This document shows positions 43,366-53,397 of a stretch of 64,000 bases of DNA, piece after piece. The stretch is from contig NZ_JACJPL010000031.1 of the NCBI RefSeq assembly GCF_014696065.1, positions 62,001 to 126,000 on the forward strand. Reading direction: 5' to 3'. The stretch comes from Leptolyngbya sp. FACHB-261 (GTDB taxonomy: Bacteria; Cyanobacteriota; Cyanobacteriia; FACHB-261). Each line of letters begins with the position of its first letter. Position 1 is the stretch's first letter. The position numbers and the translations under genes were made by a program. The notes below the pieces were generated by a model. That model was not told the origin of the DNA. It saw nothing but the letters and a program-made list of their open reading frames with translations, and ran no database searches.

Positions 43366-43484
43366 CGTGCTTTTTAGCGATGCTTTTTATGGTCAATTGG
43401 AGCTGGTTCTTTCGGGCTGGTTCTCTTGAGGTAATTCTCTACTGCTTAATCAATCACTAATGCCGCTTTAGGCCGCTTCAGACA

Positions 43485-43748
43485 TCAAGCTAGATGCATC
43501 TGTAAAACCGAGCGAGGCGCACGTCGGACATTACAGCGAATAGTTTCATAACCCAGAAGGGTACAAGCCTCAAAGCGATGGCAACCTGAAAAGCCATAGT
43601 ATTGGCCTTCGACTTCTAGGATATCGATTGGCTCCTGCAAACCAATTTCTTGAATCGATTCCATCAAAGCAGCGACCTTGGCCTGATCGTTCTGCCGAAA
43701 TAGAGGACGACGGATCTGCCGGATTGGAATCTCCTGTACTCTTGCCAT
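43485..43748 (-). CDS. srx: Sulfiredoxin
   Basis: An 87-aa ParB-like-fold protein. FSGCHRFEA contains the catalytic Cys in the sulfiredoxin motif FSGCHR, which sets it apart from ParB. Srx uses ATP and thiols to reduce overoxidised 2-Cys peroxiredoxin. Length is normal for the cyanobacterial enzyme. It is monocistronic and convergent with dps. Confidence 0.92.
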   Translation of the reverse strand: MARVQEIPIRQIRRPLFRQNDQAKVAALMESIQEIGLQEPIDILEVEGQYYGFSGCHRFEACTLLGYETIRCNVRRAPRSVLQMHLA

Positions 43749-43859
43749 GTCACTACATTCTGTCTTAGGTCAACTACTCTAAATCATACTCATTACGACT
43801 ACGAATATTCAAGCGTTCTCGCCCATCTTCCTGCCAAACCTAGAGCATGCAGAACCCGA

Positions 43860-45395
43860 ATGACCTCGAATGACTTAAATGGCTTAGATGTTGTTGTGGT
43901 TGGTAGTGGCATCGGTGGGCTAGTTGCAGCTGCACTGCTCGCTCGCTATGGCAAACGGGTTCTGGTTTGCGAGAGCCACACGATTGCAGGAGGAGCAGCC
44001 CACAGCTTTTCACGCCAAGGCTTTCACTTCGACTCTGGACCTTCTTTCTACAGTGGCTTGAATAACCCACGTAGCTTGAACCCATTGCAGCAGGTGCTAA
44101 CAGTTCTAGGAGAATCGCTAGCGACAATCACCTATGACCCTTTAGGCCACTACCACTTTCCTGAAGGAAGCTTCCCAGTCTACAGTGATGCTCAGCGCTA
44201 CCAAGACGCCATTGCAGCAGTGAGCCCAACTGGGGCGCTTGAGTTTCAATGCTTTGAGCAACGCTTGTTGTCTCTCTACGAGGCCTTACGAGGCATTCCA
44301 ACCCTCGCTCTCCGAGCAGATCTAAATCTGCTGCCAGTTCTGCTCAGGCACTACTGGCCCTCACTACTGAAACTCTTGCCTCTAGTTGGCGTGGTTCAGG
44401 CTTCAGTCGGTCAACTCATGGATCGAGATGTACAGGATCCCTGGTTGCGACGACTGATCGACCTGGAATGCTTTCTACTCTCCGGTCTTAAGGCGCACAG
44501 CACAATCGCGCCTGAGGTTGCCTTCATGATGGGTGAGCGCTCTCGTATTGGCGTTGATTACCCTGTAGGCAGCAGTGGTGCAATTGTGCAAGCACTGGTG
44601 CGCGGTTTGGAGCGCTGGGGTGGGGAACTACGCCTGAGAGCCCATGTCGAGCAAATTTTGGTGGAGTCTAAGCGAGCAGTAGGGGTACGACTACAGAATG
44701 GTGGGGTAATTCGGGCTCCCATTGTCATCTCCAATGCTAGTCTCTGGGATACCTACACCAGACTGCTTAAGCCTGAAGACCTGCCTGCTCCCTACCGGCA
44801 AAACGCCCTCGCGACTCCCGCGGTCGAGAGCTTCATGCACCTGCATTTGGGTATCCGCGCCCAGGGCCTAGACCATCTCACCGGTCACCACGTCGTTATT
44901 CACAGCACTAAGCAGGACATCACAGCGCCCGGTAACACCTGCATGATTTCTATTCCCTCGGTTTGGGATGCCTCGCTTGCCCCGTCCGGTCACCATGTCA
45001 TCCATGCTTATACCTTAGAGCCGTATGCAGGCTGGCAGCGAGGCCCAGAGTATGAGGATCGCAAACGTGAGCGAGCGCAGCCTCTATATCGGGCTTTAGA
45101 GCGGATTATTCCCGACCTGCAAGCACGAATCACTTTAGAGCTGGTCGGCACACCCTTAACTCATGCTCACTACTTACGCCGCCATCAAGGTACTTATGGT
45201 CCTGCAATTGCAGCTGGACAGGGTTTATTTCCAGGACCTCGCACACCCATAGCAGGACTATATCGCGTTGGCGACAGCACCATGCCTGGTATTGGTGTTC
45301 CTGCAGTGGCTGGCTCTGGCATTCTGTGCGCCAATAGCTTAGTTAAGCCTGAACAAACAGCCGAATTGCTGAGGTTACTGAACTTTAGTTATTGA
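43860..45395 (+). CDS. FAD-dependent carotenoid isomerase/desaturase-like oxidoreductase
   Basis: A 511-aa flavoprotein of the CrtI/CrtISO superfamily. The dinucleotide fold VVVVGSGIGGLVAAALLARY and RVLVCESHTIAGGAAHSF is at the N-terminus, and the C-terminal motif GLYRVGDSTMPGIGVPAVAG closes the FAD site. GIGVPAVAGSG is typical of cyanobacterial CrtH-like prolycopene isomerases and their paralogues. Which reaction it performs, isomerisation, saturation or desaturation, cannot be told. Confidence 0.85.
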   Translation: MTSNDLNGLDVVVVGSGIGGLVAAALLARYGKRVLVCESHTIAGGAAHSFSRQGFHFDSGPSFYSGLNNPRSLNPLQQVLTVLGESLATITYDPLGHYHFPEGSFPVYSDAQRYQDAIAAVSPTGALEFQCFEQRLLSLYEALRGIPTLALRADLNLLPVLLRHYWPSLLKLLPLVGVVQASVGQLMDRDVQDPWLRRLIDLECFLLSGLKAHSTIAPEVAFMMGERSRIGVDYPVGSSGAIVQALVRGLERWGGELRLRAHVEQILVESKRAVGVRLQNGGVIRAPIVISNASLWDTYTRLLKPEDLPAPYRQNALATPAVESFMHLHLGIRAQGLDHLTGHHVVIHSTKQDITAPGNTCMISIPSVWDASLAPSGHHVIHAYTLEPYAGWQRGPEYEDRKRERAQPLYRALERIIPDLQARITLELVGTPLTHAHYLRRHQGTYGPAIAAGQGLFPGPRTPIAGLYRVGDSTMPGIGVPAVAGSGILCANSLVKPEQTAELLRLLNFSY

Positions 45396-45402
45396 GCAGC
45401 AA

Positions 45403-46299
45403 TTATTGAGCAGCTAAACCGTCCAGCTTCACTCTGGGGTGCAAAGCCATTAGGGCTCGTACTTGCTCAGCATGATAAGAGCTGCGCGTGAGGGGTGACG
45501 AAACCACTTGCAAGAAGCCAAGGGATTCGCCTAGAAGTCGCCATTGCTCAAACCGCTCTGGCGTCACAAACTCCTGTACACCTAGATGCTTGTTGCTCGG
45601 CTGAAGATATTGACCAATGGTGAGAATGTCGCAGTCAACAGAGCGCAAATCGCGCATTACCTGCTCGACTTCTTGATCAGTTTCCCCCAAGCCTGCCATA
45701 ATACCCGACTTGGTATAGACCCAAGGAGCGAGTTCACGGGCGCGCTGCAAAAGCTCCAATGAGCGCTCGTACTGAGCTTGCGGGCGCACGCGCTTATAAA
45801 GGCGTGGCACTGTCTCGGTGTTGTGATTAAGCACATCAGGCTGAGCACTCAGGATACCCGCTAGAGCCTGCCAATTGCCGCATAAGTCAGGGATCAACAC
45901 TTCGATCGTGGTTCCCGGCATCACAGTCCGCGTCTGCTCAATGCACTGCACAAATTGAGAGGCGCCCCCATCCGGCAAATCGTCCCGGTTGACAGAGGTA
46001 ATGACCACATGGTTCAGCCCCAATCGTCGAACCGCTTCGGCTAGTCGCTCAGGCTCGCTCGGGTCCAGCGCTTTGGGCTTCTTCTCAAAGTCAATATCAC
46101 AGTAGGGGCAAGCCCGCGTGCAGGCCGGTCCCATGATCAAAAAGGTGGCTGTTCCTGCCTGGAAACACTCGCCAATGTTGGGGCAGGACGCCTCTTCACA
46201 AACTGTGTTTAGGCTGAGATCCCGCAGGATATCCTTAACGTTGCCAACCCGCTCCCATTGAGGAGCTTTGACCCGTAACCATTCCGGTTTAACTGCCAT
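45403..46299 (-). CDS. lipA: Lipoyl synthase
   Basis: A 298-aa radical SAM enzyme. The auxiliary cluster ligands are in [11 protein letters not shown], the radical SAM triad in [12 protein letters not shown], and the C-terminal RSSYHAE supplies the serine ligand of the auxiliary cluster. It inserts sulfur into octanoylated carrier proteins of pyruvate dehydrogenase and glycine cleavage. ATG 46299 is used; a GTG two codons earlier is in frame. Confidence 0.95.
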   Translation of the reverse strand: MAVKPEWLRVKAPQWERVGNVKDILRDLSLNTVCEEASCPNIGECFQAGTATFLIMGPACTRACPYCDIDFEKKPKALDPSEPERLAEAVRRLGLNHVVITSVNRDDLPDGGASQFVQCIEQTRTVMPGTTIEVLIPDLCGNWQALAGILSAQPDVLNHNTETVPRLYKRVRPQAQYERSLELLQRARELAPWVYTKSGIMAGLGETDQEVEQVMRDLRSVDCDILTIGQYLQPSNKHLGVQEFVTPERFEQWRLLGESLGFLQVVSSPLTRSSYHAEQVRALMALHPRVKLDGLAAQ

Positions 46300-46698
46300 G
46301 CCCACTTTGGCTCAACCTATCGGGTTGATCCTACTCTGTTTTCAGCCTAGAAGGGAAAAGACTAGCAGGCCGGTGAGCGCCGTAGTGTTAGCCAAGCTGG
46401 ACGAGTTGCAACCCAAGTGGACAGCTTTTGTCCAGCCCATTGCTGGAACAGCCGGTATAGGACGGATAGGTCCACCAGCGCCACAGCCAACAATGCAACA
46501 CCGCTTAGCGTGTGGACTCCATACAGGGGTACAAAGTCAAACACATCATCCGCAAAGCTGTCAGTAGGACGCTGGTGCATGGAACCTCGAAGAAGGGCGA
46601 CGGGGACAAAAACTCTACCCTGGCACGCACCTTAACCTTGCTGCCCAGTCACCGTAATCGGTAGGAGGACGGAAAGTTATGGTTTTGGATGTTGCTAA

Positions 46699-47619
46699 TC
46701 ATGAAGGATTGGCAGCCAGAGTGTGGTATCCAATCAGCTTGTAGACCAGTTTGGCACAAGTAAATTCAGATACAACTGAGTCGCCTAGTGGAGCTAGTTC
46801 CATCACGTCTGCGCCGATGACTTCGTGGCCTTCAAACAAGCGTCGTAGAAAGGTCAAGGTTTCGTACCAGCCTAAGCCACCGGGCTCCGGCGTCCCGACT
46901 CCAGGCATCAGGGCTGGATCTAGACCGTCCACATCAATAGTGATGAAGACTTTACGGGTGGGAATAGCTGCCAGAGCTTCGTCGATCCAATTAGCTGATT
47001 TGGCAAGTTCACGCGCCCGAAATACTGCTAAATTTTGCGTCCTGATCAGGTCGGCTTCCTCCTGACAAATGCTACGAATGCCGATTTGCAGTGTTGGTAG
47101 GCCCATATCGACAATGCGCCGCATCACACAGGCATGATTGTGAATCGATCCCTCATATTCATGGCGCAGGTCACCATGAGCGTCGATCTGAACCACGGTG
47201 AACGGCTCTGACGGGTTGCTTTGCACATAGGCTTCCACAATGGCACTGGTAATACTGTGCTCACCGCCAATACCAATCACAAACTTGCCATCGTCTGCAC
47301 AGCCTTTGACTGCCTCACGCACCTGCTGCAGCATAGTCTCAGCATTGGGCACATCACCACCGACTGCCGCGTGCGTATAGATGCCTACCGGCCAGACTTC
47401 ACGCTCTAGCTCTTCGTCGTAGTATTCAACCTGCTGCGAAGCAACCAAAAGTGAAGCGGGACCCTGAGCACAGCCTTTTCTGTAGGTTGTGGTGGCTTCG
47501 TAGGGGATTGGCAAAATCACCACTTGAGCCTGTTCGTAGGCAGCAGCAACGTCTGAGCCGAGAAAGGGCAGCAGTTCTGTGGCTAGCGGTTGAGTTGGAA
47601 GGGGCGATTGGGCAATCAT
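46699..47619 (-). CDS. speB: Agmatinase/ureohydrolase
   Basis: A 306-aa ureohydrolase. Manganese ligands are in GGEHSITSAIVE, DAHGDLRHEYEG and DVDGLDPALMPG. Length and motifs fit the SpeB agmatinase group, which splits agmatine to putrescine and urea; other guanidino substrates are possible in cyanobacterial SpeB homologues, some of which are guanidine hydrolases. Promoter region is shared with the divergent asparaginase gene. Confidence 0.87.
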   Translation of the reverse strand: MIAQSPLPTQPLATELLPFLGSDVAAAYEQAQVVILPIPYEATTTYRKGCAQGPASLLVASQQVEYYDEELEREVWPVGIYTHAAVGGDVPNAETMLQQVREAVKGCADDGKFVIGIGGEHSITSAIVEAYVQSNPSEPFTVVQIDAHGDLRHEYEGSIHNHACVMRRIVDMGLPTLQIGIRSICQEEADLIRTQNLAVFRARELAKSANWIDEALAAIPTRKVFITIDVDGLDPALMPGVGTPEPGGLGWYETLTFLRRLFEGHEVIGADVMELAPLGDSVVSEFTCAKLVYKLIGYHTLAANPS

Positions 47620-47721
47620 GGCGTGCAGTGTCCTTAAGCTGTGATGTCTTTGGCTGTTATGCAGCCTTCCATCTTAGCGATTGAGGCCAGGCGTCCCATC
47701 CAAGGTGTTACAGTTTTACGC

Positions 47722-48675
47722 ATGACTAGGGGAAAAAGAACTCAAACTGAGGAGCTAGAAATTCGGCTCCTGCGCGAAGGCATTGTTGAATCCAGCCATT
47801 ATGCTGAGGCAGTGGTTTGTGATACGCGGGGACGGGTCTTCTCAGTAGCCGGTAACCCAGAAACAGCTGCCTTCATCCGCTCTTCTTTGAAGCCAATTCA
47901 GGCCCTTGCTGTGGTTGCTTCCGGGACCAAAGAGCGCTTTAACTTATCCGACAAGGATCTAGCGGTCATCTGTAGCTCTCACCAGGGAACAGTGACCCAA
48001 TCTCGGCAAGTTTTCAATATTCTCTGGCGTTGCGATGTTGATCCCAGTCAATTGCGTTGTCCAATTCCTACAGGTCGACGCAGCCCACTGCAACATAATT
48101 GCTCTGGGAAGCATGCTGGCATGCTGGCAGTCTGTCAGAAATGTAATTGGTCTTTAGAGAGCTACTTGAGCAGCCGGCATCCAGTCCAGCAGCTCGTGCT
48201 TGAGAAGCTAGCTGACCTGCTACGGATCCCCACAGCTGAGTTCATCAGCGCCCGTGACGACTGTGGAGTTCCCACATATTTCCTGCAACTGAGTCAGATG
48301 GCAACGCTGTACGCTCATCTCGCCTCCGGTAGTCGTCTGGATCTTGAGTGTCTCGTGCGAGCGATGACCCGTTATCCAGAGATGGTGGCCGGGGATGGCG
48401 AATTCGACACCGAGCTGATGCGCCTCAGTGAAGGCGAATTGATCAGCAAGGCTGGAGCTGAAGGAGTTCAGTGTATTGGGCGAGTTGGGCAGGGCTTAGG
48501 GTTAGCGATCAAGGTCAAAGATGGTGCTAAGCGGGCCAAGCACGGTGCTGCAATCCACGCACTGCGGCAGCTCGGTTGGATTACCCCTAGTGCCGCTGAG
48601 AGGCTGGCTGAGCAATTCACGACTCTCAGTGACTATAAGCGGCTTGAAGTTCTAGGCGAATTGGCAATGCTATAG
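47722..48675 (+). CDS. Asparaginase (Rhizobium-type, AnsA/AspII family)
   Basis: A 317-aa protein of the Asparaginase_II family. Typical segments are EIRLLREGIVESSHYAEAVV, SSLKPIQALAVVASG, HNCSGKHAGMLAVC (Ser-x-x-Lys active-site region) and SKAGAEGVQCIG. It hydrolyses asparagine to aspartate and ammonia. The frame opens at 47641, but ATG 47722 matches the usual N-terminus (MTRGKRTQ). No good ribosome site for either. Confidence 0.85.
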   Translation: MTRGKRTQTEELEIRLLREGIVESSHYAEAVVCDTRGRVFSVAGNPETAAFIRSSLKPIQALAVVASGTKERFNLSDKDLAVICSSHQGTVTQSRQVFNILWRCDVDPSQLRCPIPTGRRSPLQHNCSGKHAGMLAVCQKCNWSLESYLSSRHPVQQLVLEKLADLLRIPTAEFISARDDCGVPTYFLQLSQMATLYAHLASGSRLDLECLVRAMTRYPEMVAGDGEFDTELMRLSEGELISKAGAEGVQCIGRVGQGLGLAIKVKDGAKRAKHGAAIHALRQLGWITPSAAERLAEQFTTLSDYKRLEVLGELAML

Positions 48676-48802
48676 AGATGGTCTATGGTATCCAGATTGC
48701 GCTGCCCATTAAGACTGTTTACTGGCCCTGCCAGTTTAATCTCCTAGTTTAATCGCTTGATTTAATCGCTAGGATGGTTCAGTTCTGTTGCCCTGAAATT
48801 CT

Positions 48803-49150
48803 GTGCCAACCTGGCAATGTGTCAAGCAATGTGGAGCCTGCTGCCACCTCGATCCGGCGGATCGCCCTGACTTGGCAGACTACCTTATCCCAGACGAACT
48901 CCAGCTCTACCTGAGTTTGGTCGGTGAGGGTGGTTGGTGCGTCAATTTTGATCACGAGAGCCGCACCTGCCGCATCTACACTGAGCGTCCTCGCTTCTGC
49001 CGGGTAACGCCCGAAGTCTTCAGCGACCTCTATGACGTTGGACCAGAAGACTTGGATGAGTTCGCCATTGAGTGCTGTCAGCAGCAGATCGAAGGCGTGT
49101 ACGGTAGCCCAAGCCCAGAGCTAGAGCAATTCACCCAAACTATTGGTTGA
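48803..49150 (+). CDS. YkgJ-family cysteine cluster protein
   Basis: A 115-aa protein starting with GTG 48803. Eight Cys occur in CVKQCGACCHLDP, CVNFDHESRTC and RFCRVTPEVF plus CCQQQ; the spacing of CxxCGACC and CxF...CxIY is the YkgJ/CxxCxxCC zinc- or iron-chelating family. Function unknown. No Shine-Dalgarno before the GTG. Confidence 0.85.
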   Translation: MPTWQCVKQCGACCHLDPADRPDLADYLIPDELQLYLSLVGEGGWCVNFDHESRTCRIYTERPRFCRVTPEVFSDLYDVGPEDLDEFAIECCQQQIEGVYGSPSPELEQFTQTIG

Positions 49151-49256
49151 CTATTGGTCAACTAATAGTCAACCTCTGTTGACTTGACGCTATTTTGTAC
49201 AGATGGCACGCTAAAAATGAAACGATAGTGAAAATAATAGAGGCCTAGCAGCGACG

Positions 49257-49649
49257 ATGCAGCTTCAAGAACCAACTCGCCCCTTGCCTCTGCATCCTCC
49301 TGAGACTCACTCTGAGCTTCACAGCCAAGCTACACCCAAGCAGGCTGCACCCAAGCAAGCTGTGTCCAAGTTAGATCCCAAGGTTGTGCTGGCAACCTTT
49401 TCCACGATTTTTCTAGCTGAAGTTGGCGATAAGACTCAGATTGCCACCCTGATGATGAGTGCTCAATCCCAGCAACCCTGGGTGGTGTTCTTGGGAGCAG
49501 CTCCGGCACTGGTTTTGACTAGTTTGCTGGGGGTGATGGCTGGGCAGTGGTTGTCCAAGAAATTCGCACCGCAAGTGCTGGACACCTTGGCTGGCTTAAG
49601 CTTTCTAGCCCTGGCAGTGGCATTACTTTGGGATGGGGTGCTGCGATGA
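49257..49649 (+). CDS. GDT1/TMEM165-family transporter, N-terminal half protein
   Basis: A 130-aa membrane protein with a 40-residue Pro/Lys/Thr-rich cytoplasmic N-terminus and three TM helices. It carries EVGDKTQIATLMM, the E-x-G-D-K/R-T/S motif of UPF0016/GDT1. This is one half of a cation transporter thought to move manganese or calcium. In cyanobacteria, manganese exporters of this family use two such three-helix modules. The second half starts by ATGA overlap. Confidence 0.88.
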   Translation: MQLQEPTRPLPLHPPETHSELHSQATPKQAAPKQAVSKLDPKVVLATFSTIFLAEVGDKTQIATLMMSAQSQQPWVVFLGAAPALVLTSLLGVMAGQWLSKKFAPQVLDTLAGLSFLALAVALLWDGVLR

Positions 49650-49942
49650 ACTGGCATTTACTGCTGCTAAGCTTCACAACCGTTTTTCTTTCCGAGCTGG
49701 GCGACAAAAGTCAATTAGCAGCTATGACCTTAGGCGGAAGCTCTCGTTCGCCCCGTGCAGTATTCTTGGGAGCTTCGGCGGCTCTGGTTTTAACTAGCTT
49801 GATTGGTGTATTGGCGGGAGAGGGAGCCGCACAGGTGTTGCCAACCGCCCTACTCAAAGGTGTCGCCGCGGCAGGCTTTGCCTTGATGGCAGTTCGCTTG
49901 CTATGGCCTAGACCCGCCGAGGTGCAAGACGAGGATAGGTAG
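49646..49942 (+). CDS. GDT1/TMEM165-family transporter, C-terminal half protein
   Basis: A 98-aa protein of three TM helices with ELGDKSQLAAMTLGG, the second E-x-G-D-K motif. ATG 49646 overlaps the preceding TGA. The pair probably forms a heterodimeric Mn(2+)/Ca(2+)-type transporter in the plasma or thylakoid membrane. A longer in-frame extension to 49547 lies inside the first gene and is not needed. Confidence 0.88.
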   Translation: MNWHLLLLSFTTVFLSELGDKSQLAAMTLGGSSRSPRAVFLGASAALVLTSLIGVLAGEGAAQVLPTALLKGVAAAGFALMAVRLLWPRPAEVQDEDR

Positions 49943-50097
49943 GGCAATTCCAACCCACCAAGTACGGTTGACTCTCTATGCTGACCTAGAAACTGCCAGT
50001 ATTGTTAAGAAGTAAATACGAAACACCGATAGGGCGGGTTAGGGTAACTTTTCACCACCCGCTGCAAAGTTTTTTCACAGCAGAGAGAGGAGTCGAT

Positions 50098-51099
50098 ATG
50101 GCAGTTGCCACTCTGAAGTCGGGCAGTGCCGCTGGCCTTCGGGAGCGCGATGCGGTAGGTCTGTTCTTACACAAGATGGGCAAGCACGAGTTGCTGACCC
50201 ACGAGGAGGAGATTCAGCTGGCCCGTCAGGTGCAGTTGATGATGCAGTGCCTCCATGCCAAGGATAACCTGACGGAGCAACTTCAGCGGGAGCCTAGCCT
50301 TGCAGAGATTGCTGAATCTTTAGACATTGATGTAGCTGAGGTAAACCAGCGCTTGGAGCAGGGCCAGAGAGCCAAGCAGCGCATGATTGAGGCAAACCTG
50401 CGCCTAGTGGTCTCAATTGCTCGTAAGTACCTCAATCGTGGCTTGGACCTGCTGGAGCTGATCCAGGAAGGCAGCCTGGGCCTAGAGAGGGGTGTCGAGA
50501 AGTTTGATCCCTCCAAGGGTTTCCGCTTCAGTACCTATGCTTACTGGTGGATCCGGCAGGGCATCACGCGTGCCTTGGCCACTCAAGGCCGCATGGTTCG
50601 GTTGCCAGTTCACATTGTTGAGAAGCTCAATAAGCTTAAAAAGTCTTTGCGTGAGTTGACTCAACGCCTAGGCCGTGGCCCTACTCAGCAAGAGCTAGCC
50701 GATTACACTGGTTTTGACCTGGAGACTCTGCGTTCACTGCGCAGCTCTTATCAGGCAGCTATTTCACTCAATACGCTCGTGGGCGATGACGAGAAGTCTG
50801 AGCTGGGCGATCTGTTGGAAGACAAGCTCAATGCTTCCCCAGAGGAGCATGTAGCTGAGCAGTTACGAGTGCAGCAAATCGAGCAAGTGCTCGAAGGAGT
50901 GCTGACTGAGCGTGAGGCGGAGGTCATTCGACTGCGCTATGGTTTCGACAGCGGCAAGCCCCTAACTCTGGCCGATGTCGGTAAGCAGCTCAATGTCTCA
51001 CGCGAACGAGTTCGCCAGCTTGAGACAACCGCAATGAAGAAATTGCGCCAGCCTGAAGTGCGGGAGCGCTTAGGCAACTGGTTAGGAGCTGCTGCTTAA
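50098..51099 (+). CDS. Group 2 RNA polymerase sigma factor (RpoD/SigA-like)
   Basis: A 333-aa sigma-70 protein. ATG 50098 has GGAG 7 nt upstream; an upstream open frame to 50002 is not typical. Region 1.2 (DAVGLFLHKMGKHELLTHEE), region 2 (YLNRGLDLLELIQEGSLGLE, FSTYAYWWIRQGITRALATQ), region 3 and region 4 (LTEREAEVIRLRYGF, TLADVGKQLNVSRERVRQLE) are intact. The short N-terminus without region 1.1 marks a non-essential group 2 factor used in stress or nutrient change, like SigB/C/D/E. Which one is not decided. Confidence 0.92.
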   Translation: MAVATLKSGSAAGLRERDAVGLFLHKMGKHELLTHEEEIQLARQVQLMMQCLHAKDNLTEQLQREPSLAEIAESLDIDVAEVNQRLEQGQRAKQRMIEANLRLVVSIARKYLNRGLDLLELIQEGSLGLERGVEKFDPSKGFRFSTYAYWWIRQGITRALATQGRMVRLPVHIVEKLNKLKKSLRELTQRLGRGPTQQELADYTGFDLETLRSLRSSYQAAISLNTLVGDDEKSELGDLLEDKLNASPEEHVAEQLRVQQIEQVLEGVLTEREAEVIRLRYGFDSGKPLTLADVGKQLNVSRERVRQLETTAMKKLRQPEVRERLGNWLGAAA

Positions 51100-51174
51100 T
51101 CAAGCTAGCCTTGGCCTTGGTCAAGTTAACCAGGATTCCCTGGGCCACAGCTCTGTGGGCAAGCTAGCCAGCAG

Positions 51175-51654
51175 CTAAGCATTGCTACTGTGAAGATCTC
51201 GATCCCGAGCGGCAACCGCTAGGAGTAGGCAGAGGGCCGACACTGCCTTCTGCCATTCCTGTCGGGTGCCGTTTTCTACATCGTCAAAAGCTGCGACCAA
51301 TTTAGGGATAGCTCGCTCCATCGCAGGCTGGGGAACTGGGCGGTGTAACTCAACCAGTCTCGCTAAGCTTTCCTGGTTGTTCAAGAAGTTCACAACCCAT
51401 TTAGTTGCATGGTCAGGTGTGTCTGGAACATTAGCCACACCTAATTCGGATTTGAGCCAGTTGTAAAAGGGTGGCAGTTGCCTGGCTAAGACTGACCCAG
51501 CGGTGGGTAGAGTCTGCCTGAGCAGCTCAACATCTAGGCTCTTCAAAAGAGCCTGCACACTACTCTGGCTGAGAAATTCTTGCACACTCAGTGAGAGCAG
51601 CTGTTCAGCTTGTTGGGGCGCGAGTTTGAGGTGATCGTTGTAAGTTGCGAACAT
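51175..51654 (-). CDS. Conserved hypothetical helical protein
   Basis: A 159-aa soluble protein, mostly helical (LKLAPQQAEQLLSLSVQEFL, WLKSELGVANVPDTP, WVVNFLNNQESLARLVELHR). It ends in a hydrophobic helix SALCLLLAVAARDRDLH. No known domain recognised. Upstream on the same strand is miaB (39-bp gap), so they may be co-transcribed. Confidence 0.65.
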   Translation of the reverse strand: MFATYNDHLKLAPQQAEQLLSLSVQEFLSQSSVQALLKSLDVELLRQTLPTAGSVLARQLPPFYNWLKSELGVANVPDTPDHATKWVVNFLNNQESLARLVELHRPVPQPAMERAIPKLVAAFDDVENGTRQEWQKAVSALCLLLAVAARDRDLHSSNA

Positions 51655-51693
51655 GAGAGGAAGAAATTAGAAGAAATTAGCGGTTATTGAGGA

Positions 51694-53037
51694 CTACCTA
51701 GGGTTCCCAACCACCTCTTCAACCAATGCCGTACCAGTCAGGCTAAAGGCTCGGGCCTCCGTGATCGCAACCTGAACCAGCTTGCCCTTAAGGTCATGAA
51801 TATTACCGTCGAAAAAGGTAAGACGGTTGCTGCGAGTACGGCCCATCACTTGTGCCGGATTTTTGGGATTTTGGTCCTCTACCAGCACTTCTTCAGTACG
51901 TCCTAAATACCGTAGGTTGCGTTCAGCTGCTTTCTGCCCTACCAAATGATTCAGGCGTTGCAAGCGGTCGCTTTTGATTTCTTCACTCAGTTGATCGGGC
52001 CAAAGCGCGGCTGGGGTATTAGGTCGAGGCGAATAAGCCGCAGTGTTGAGCTGGTCGAAGGCGATATCATCGACCAGTTTTAGTGTGTTTTGAAATTGTT
52101 CTTCGGTTTCGCCAGGGAAACCCACAATCGCATCAGCAGTGACTGACGCATCAGGCATGTAGCGGCGAAGGGTATCAATGATGCGGCGATACTTTTCGTG
52201 GGTATACCCCCGGGCCATAGCTTTCAAGATCTCGTTGTCGCCTGACTGAAAGGGGATGTGGAAGTGTTCACAAACCTTAGGCAACTCAGCACAGGCACGA
52301 ATTAGGCGCTCGGTGAAGTAGCGCGGGTGACTGGTAGCAAAGCGAATGCGCTCAAGCCCTGGAACATCGTGAATTTGATAGAGCAGGTCGGTGAAGGTTG
52401 TTTTGATGTCCCGACCGTAGGCATCAATGTTCTGGCCCAACAGCGTGATCTCTGTGTAGCCCTGACGCCCTAATTCTTCGATTTCGGCACGAATCGCTTG
52501 AGGCTCGCGCGATTGTTCAACGCCTCGCACACTGGGAACCACACAGTAGGTGCAGCGCTCATTGCAGCCGTAAATCACATTGACCCAAGCCGTGACCTTG
52601 CTATCGCGACGGGGTTTGGTGATGTCCTCGAAAATATGCACTGGCTCTGTGGCTACCACCTGGGAACCATTGAAGACTTGCTCTAGCAAATCGCTCAACC
52701 GGTTGGCGTGTTGCGGTCCCATTACCAGATCGAGTTCAGGTACCCGGCGTAGTAGAGCTTCGCCTTCCTGCTGAGCAACACAACCTGCCACAACCAGCGT
52801 TAGGTTTGGGTTTTGCTGCTTGCGTCTGGCCTGCCTGCCGATATAGGAATAGACTTTCTGCTCAGCGTTGTCCCGAATGGTGCAGGTGTTGTAGAGGACC
52901 AAGTCAGCGGCCTCTGGATCTTCCGTGAACTGAAAACCCATGCCCTCTAGAATGCCAGCCATCCGCTCGGAGTCCGCCTTGTTCATTTGGCAACCGAAGG
53001 TGGTGATGTGATAGCGGCGGTCGGCGGTCGAAGACAT
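51694..53037 (-). CDS. miaB: tRNA-2-methylthio-N6-dimethylallyladenosine synthase
   Basis: A 447-aa methylthiotransferase. N-terminal UPF0004 domain with three Cys ([38 protein letters not shown]), radical SAM triad in [17 protein letters not shown] and a C-terminal TRAM domain ([20 protein letters not shown]). It modifies A37 of tRNAs reading codons starting with U. Motifs match MiaB rather than RimO. Confidence 0.94.
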   Translation of the reverse strand: MSSTADRRYHITTFGCQMNKADSERMAGILEGMGFQFTEDPEAADLVLYNTCTIRDNAEQKVYSYIGRQARRKQQNPNLTLVVAGCVAQQEGEALLRRVPELDLVMGPQHANRLSDLLEQVFNGSQVVATEPVHIFEDITKPRRDSKVTAWVNVIYGCNERCTYCVVPSVRGVEQSREPQAIRAEIEELGRQGYTEITLLGQNIDAYGRDIKTTFTDLLYQIHDVPGLERIRFATSHPRYFTERLIRACAELPKVCEHFHIPFQSGDNEILKAMARGYTHEKYRRIIDTLRRYMPDASVTADAIVGFPGETEEQFQNTLKLVDDIAFDQLNTAAYSPRPNTPAALWPDQLSEEIKSDRLQRLNHLVGQKAAERNLRYLGRTEEVLVEDQNPKNPAQVMGRTRSNRLTFFDGNIHDLKGKLVQVAITEARAFSLTGTALVEEVVGNPR

Positions 53038-53397
53038 GGTTCAAAGTGGAGGGACTCGAAGATCTATCCTAGCGCTCCATTAAGCCACTCACGCCCGTCG
53101 CCTTGGGCAGCCCAGCGAGCTTTGCTCATTTACTTCCATCTCTCTTATCACCCCTGTCAGGCAAGCTTGACCTAATTGCCATACTGATTAGCCTCATTCG
53201 TCTGTAGGAGCTACTGAAGGCGCTACTGAGGCGCTCTACTCCTGAAATCGGCTCTTTGAGATCAGTTTGCCGAGAAAAGCCTCTCAAGCTTAAAAAATTA
53301 TTATTTCATGGCCGGAAGCTCTGGGAATATCCGGGTGCAGAAAGTAAGGGGTGAAATCTAGGATGTATTGAGCGCTCTTAGCAATAAGAGGATCATC
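53038..53397. other. Intergenic region (360 bp)
   Basis: Divergent promoters of miaB and the pentapeptide lipoprotein are expected here. GAGCTACTGAAGGCGCTACTG (about 53210-53230) contains a short direct repeat, GCTACTGA.GGCGCT. No clear gene or known motif. Confidence 0.4.

Noticed and set aside
43485-43748. ParB-like plasmid partition protein
   Set aside because: FSGCHR and 87-aa length identify sulfiredoxin.
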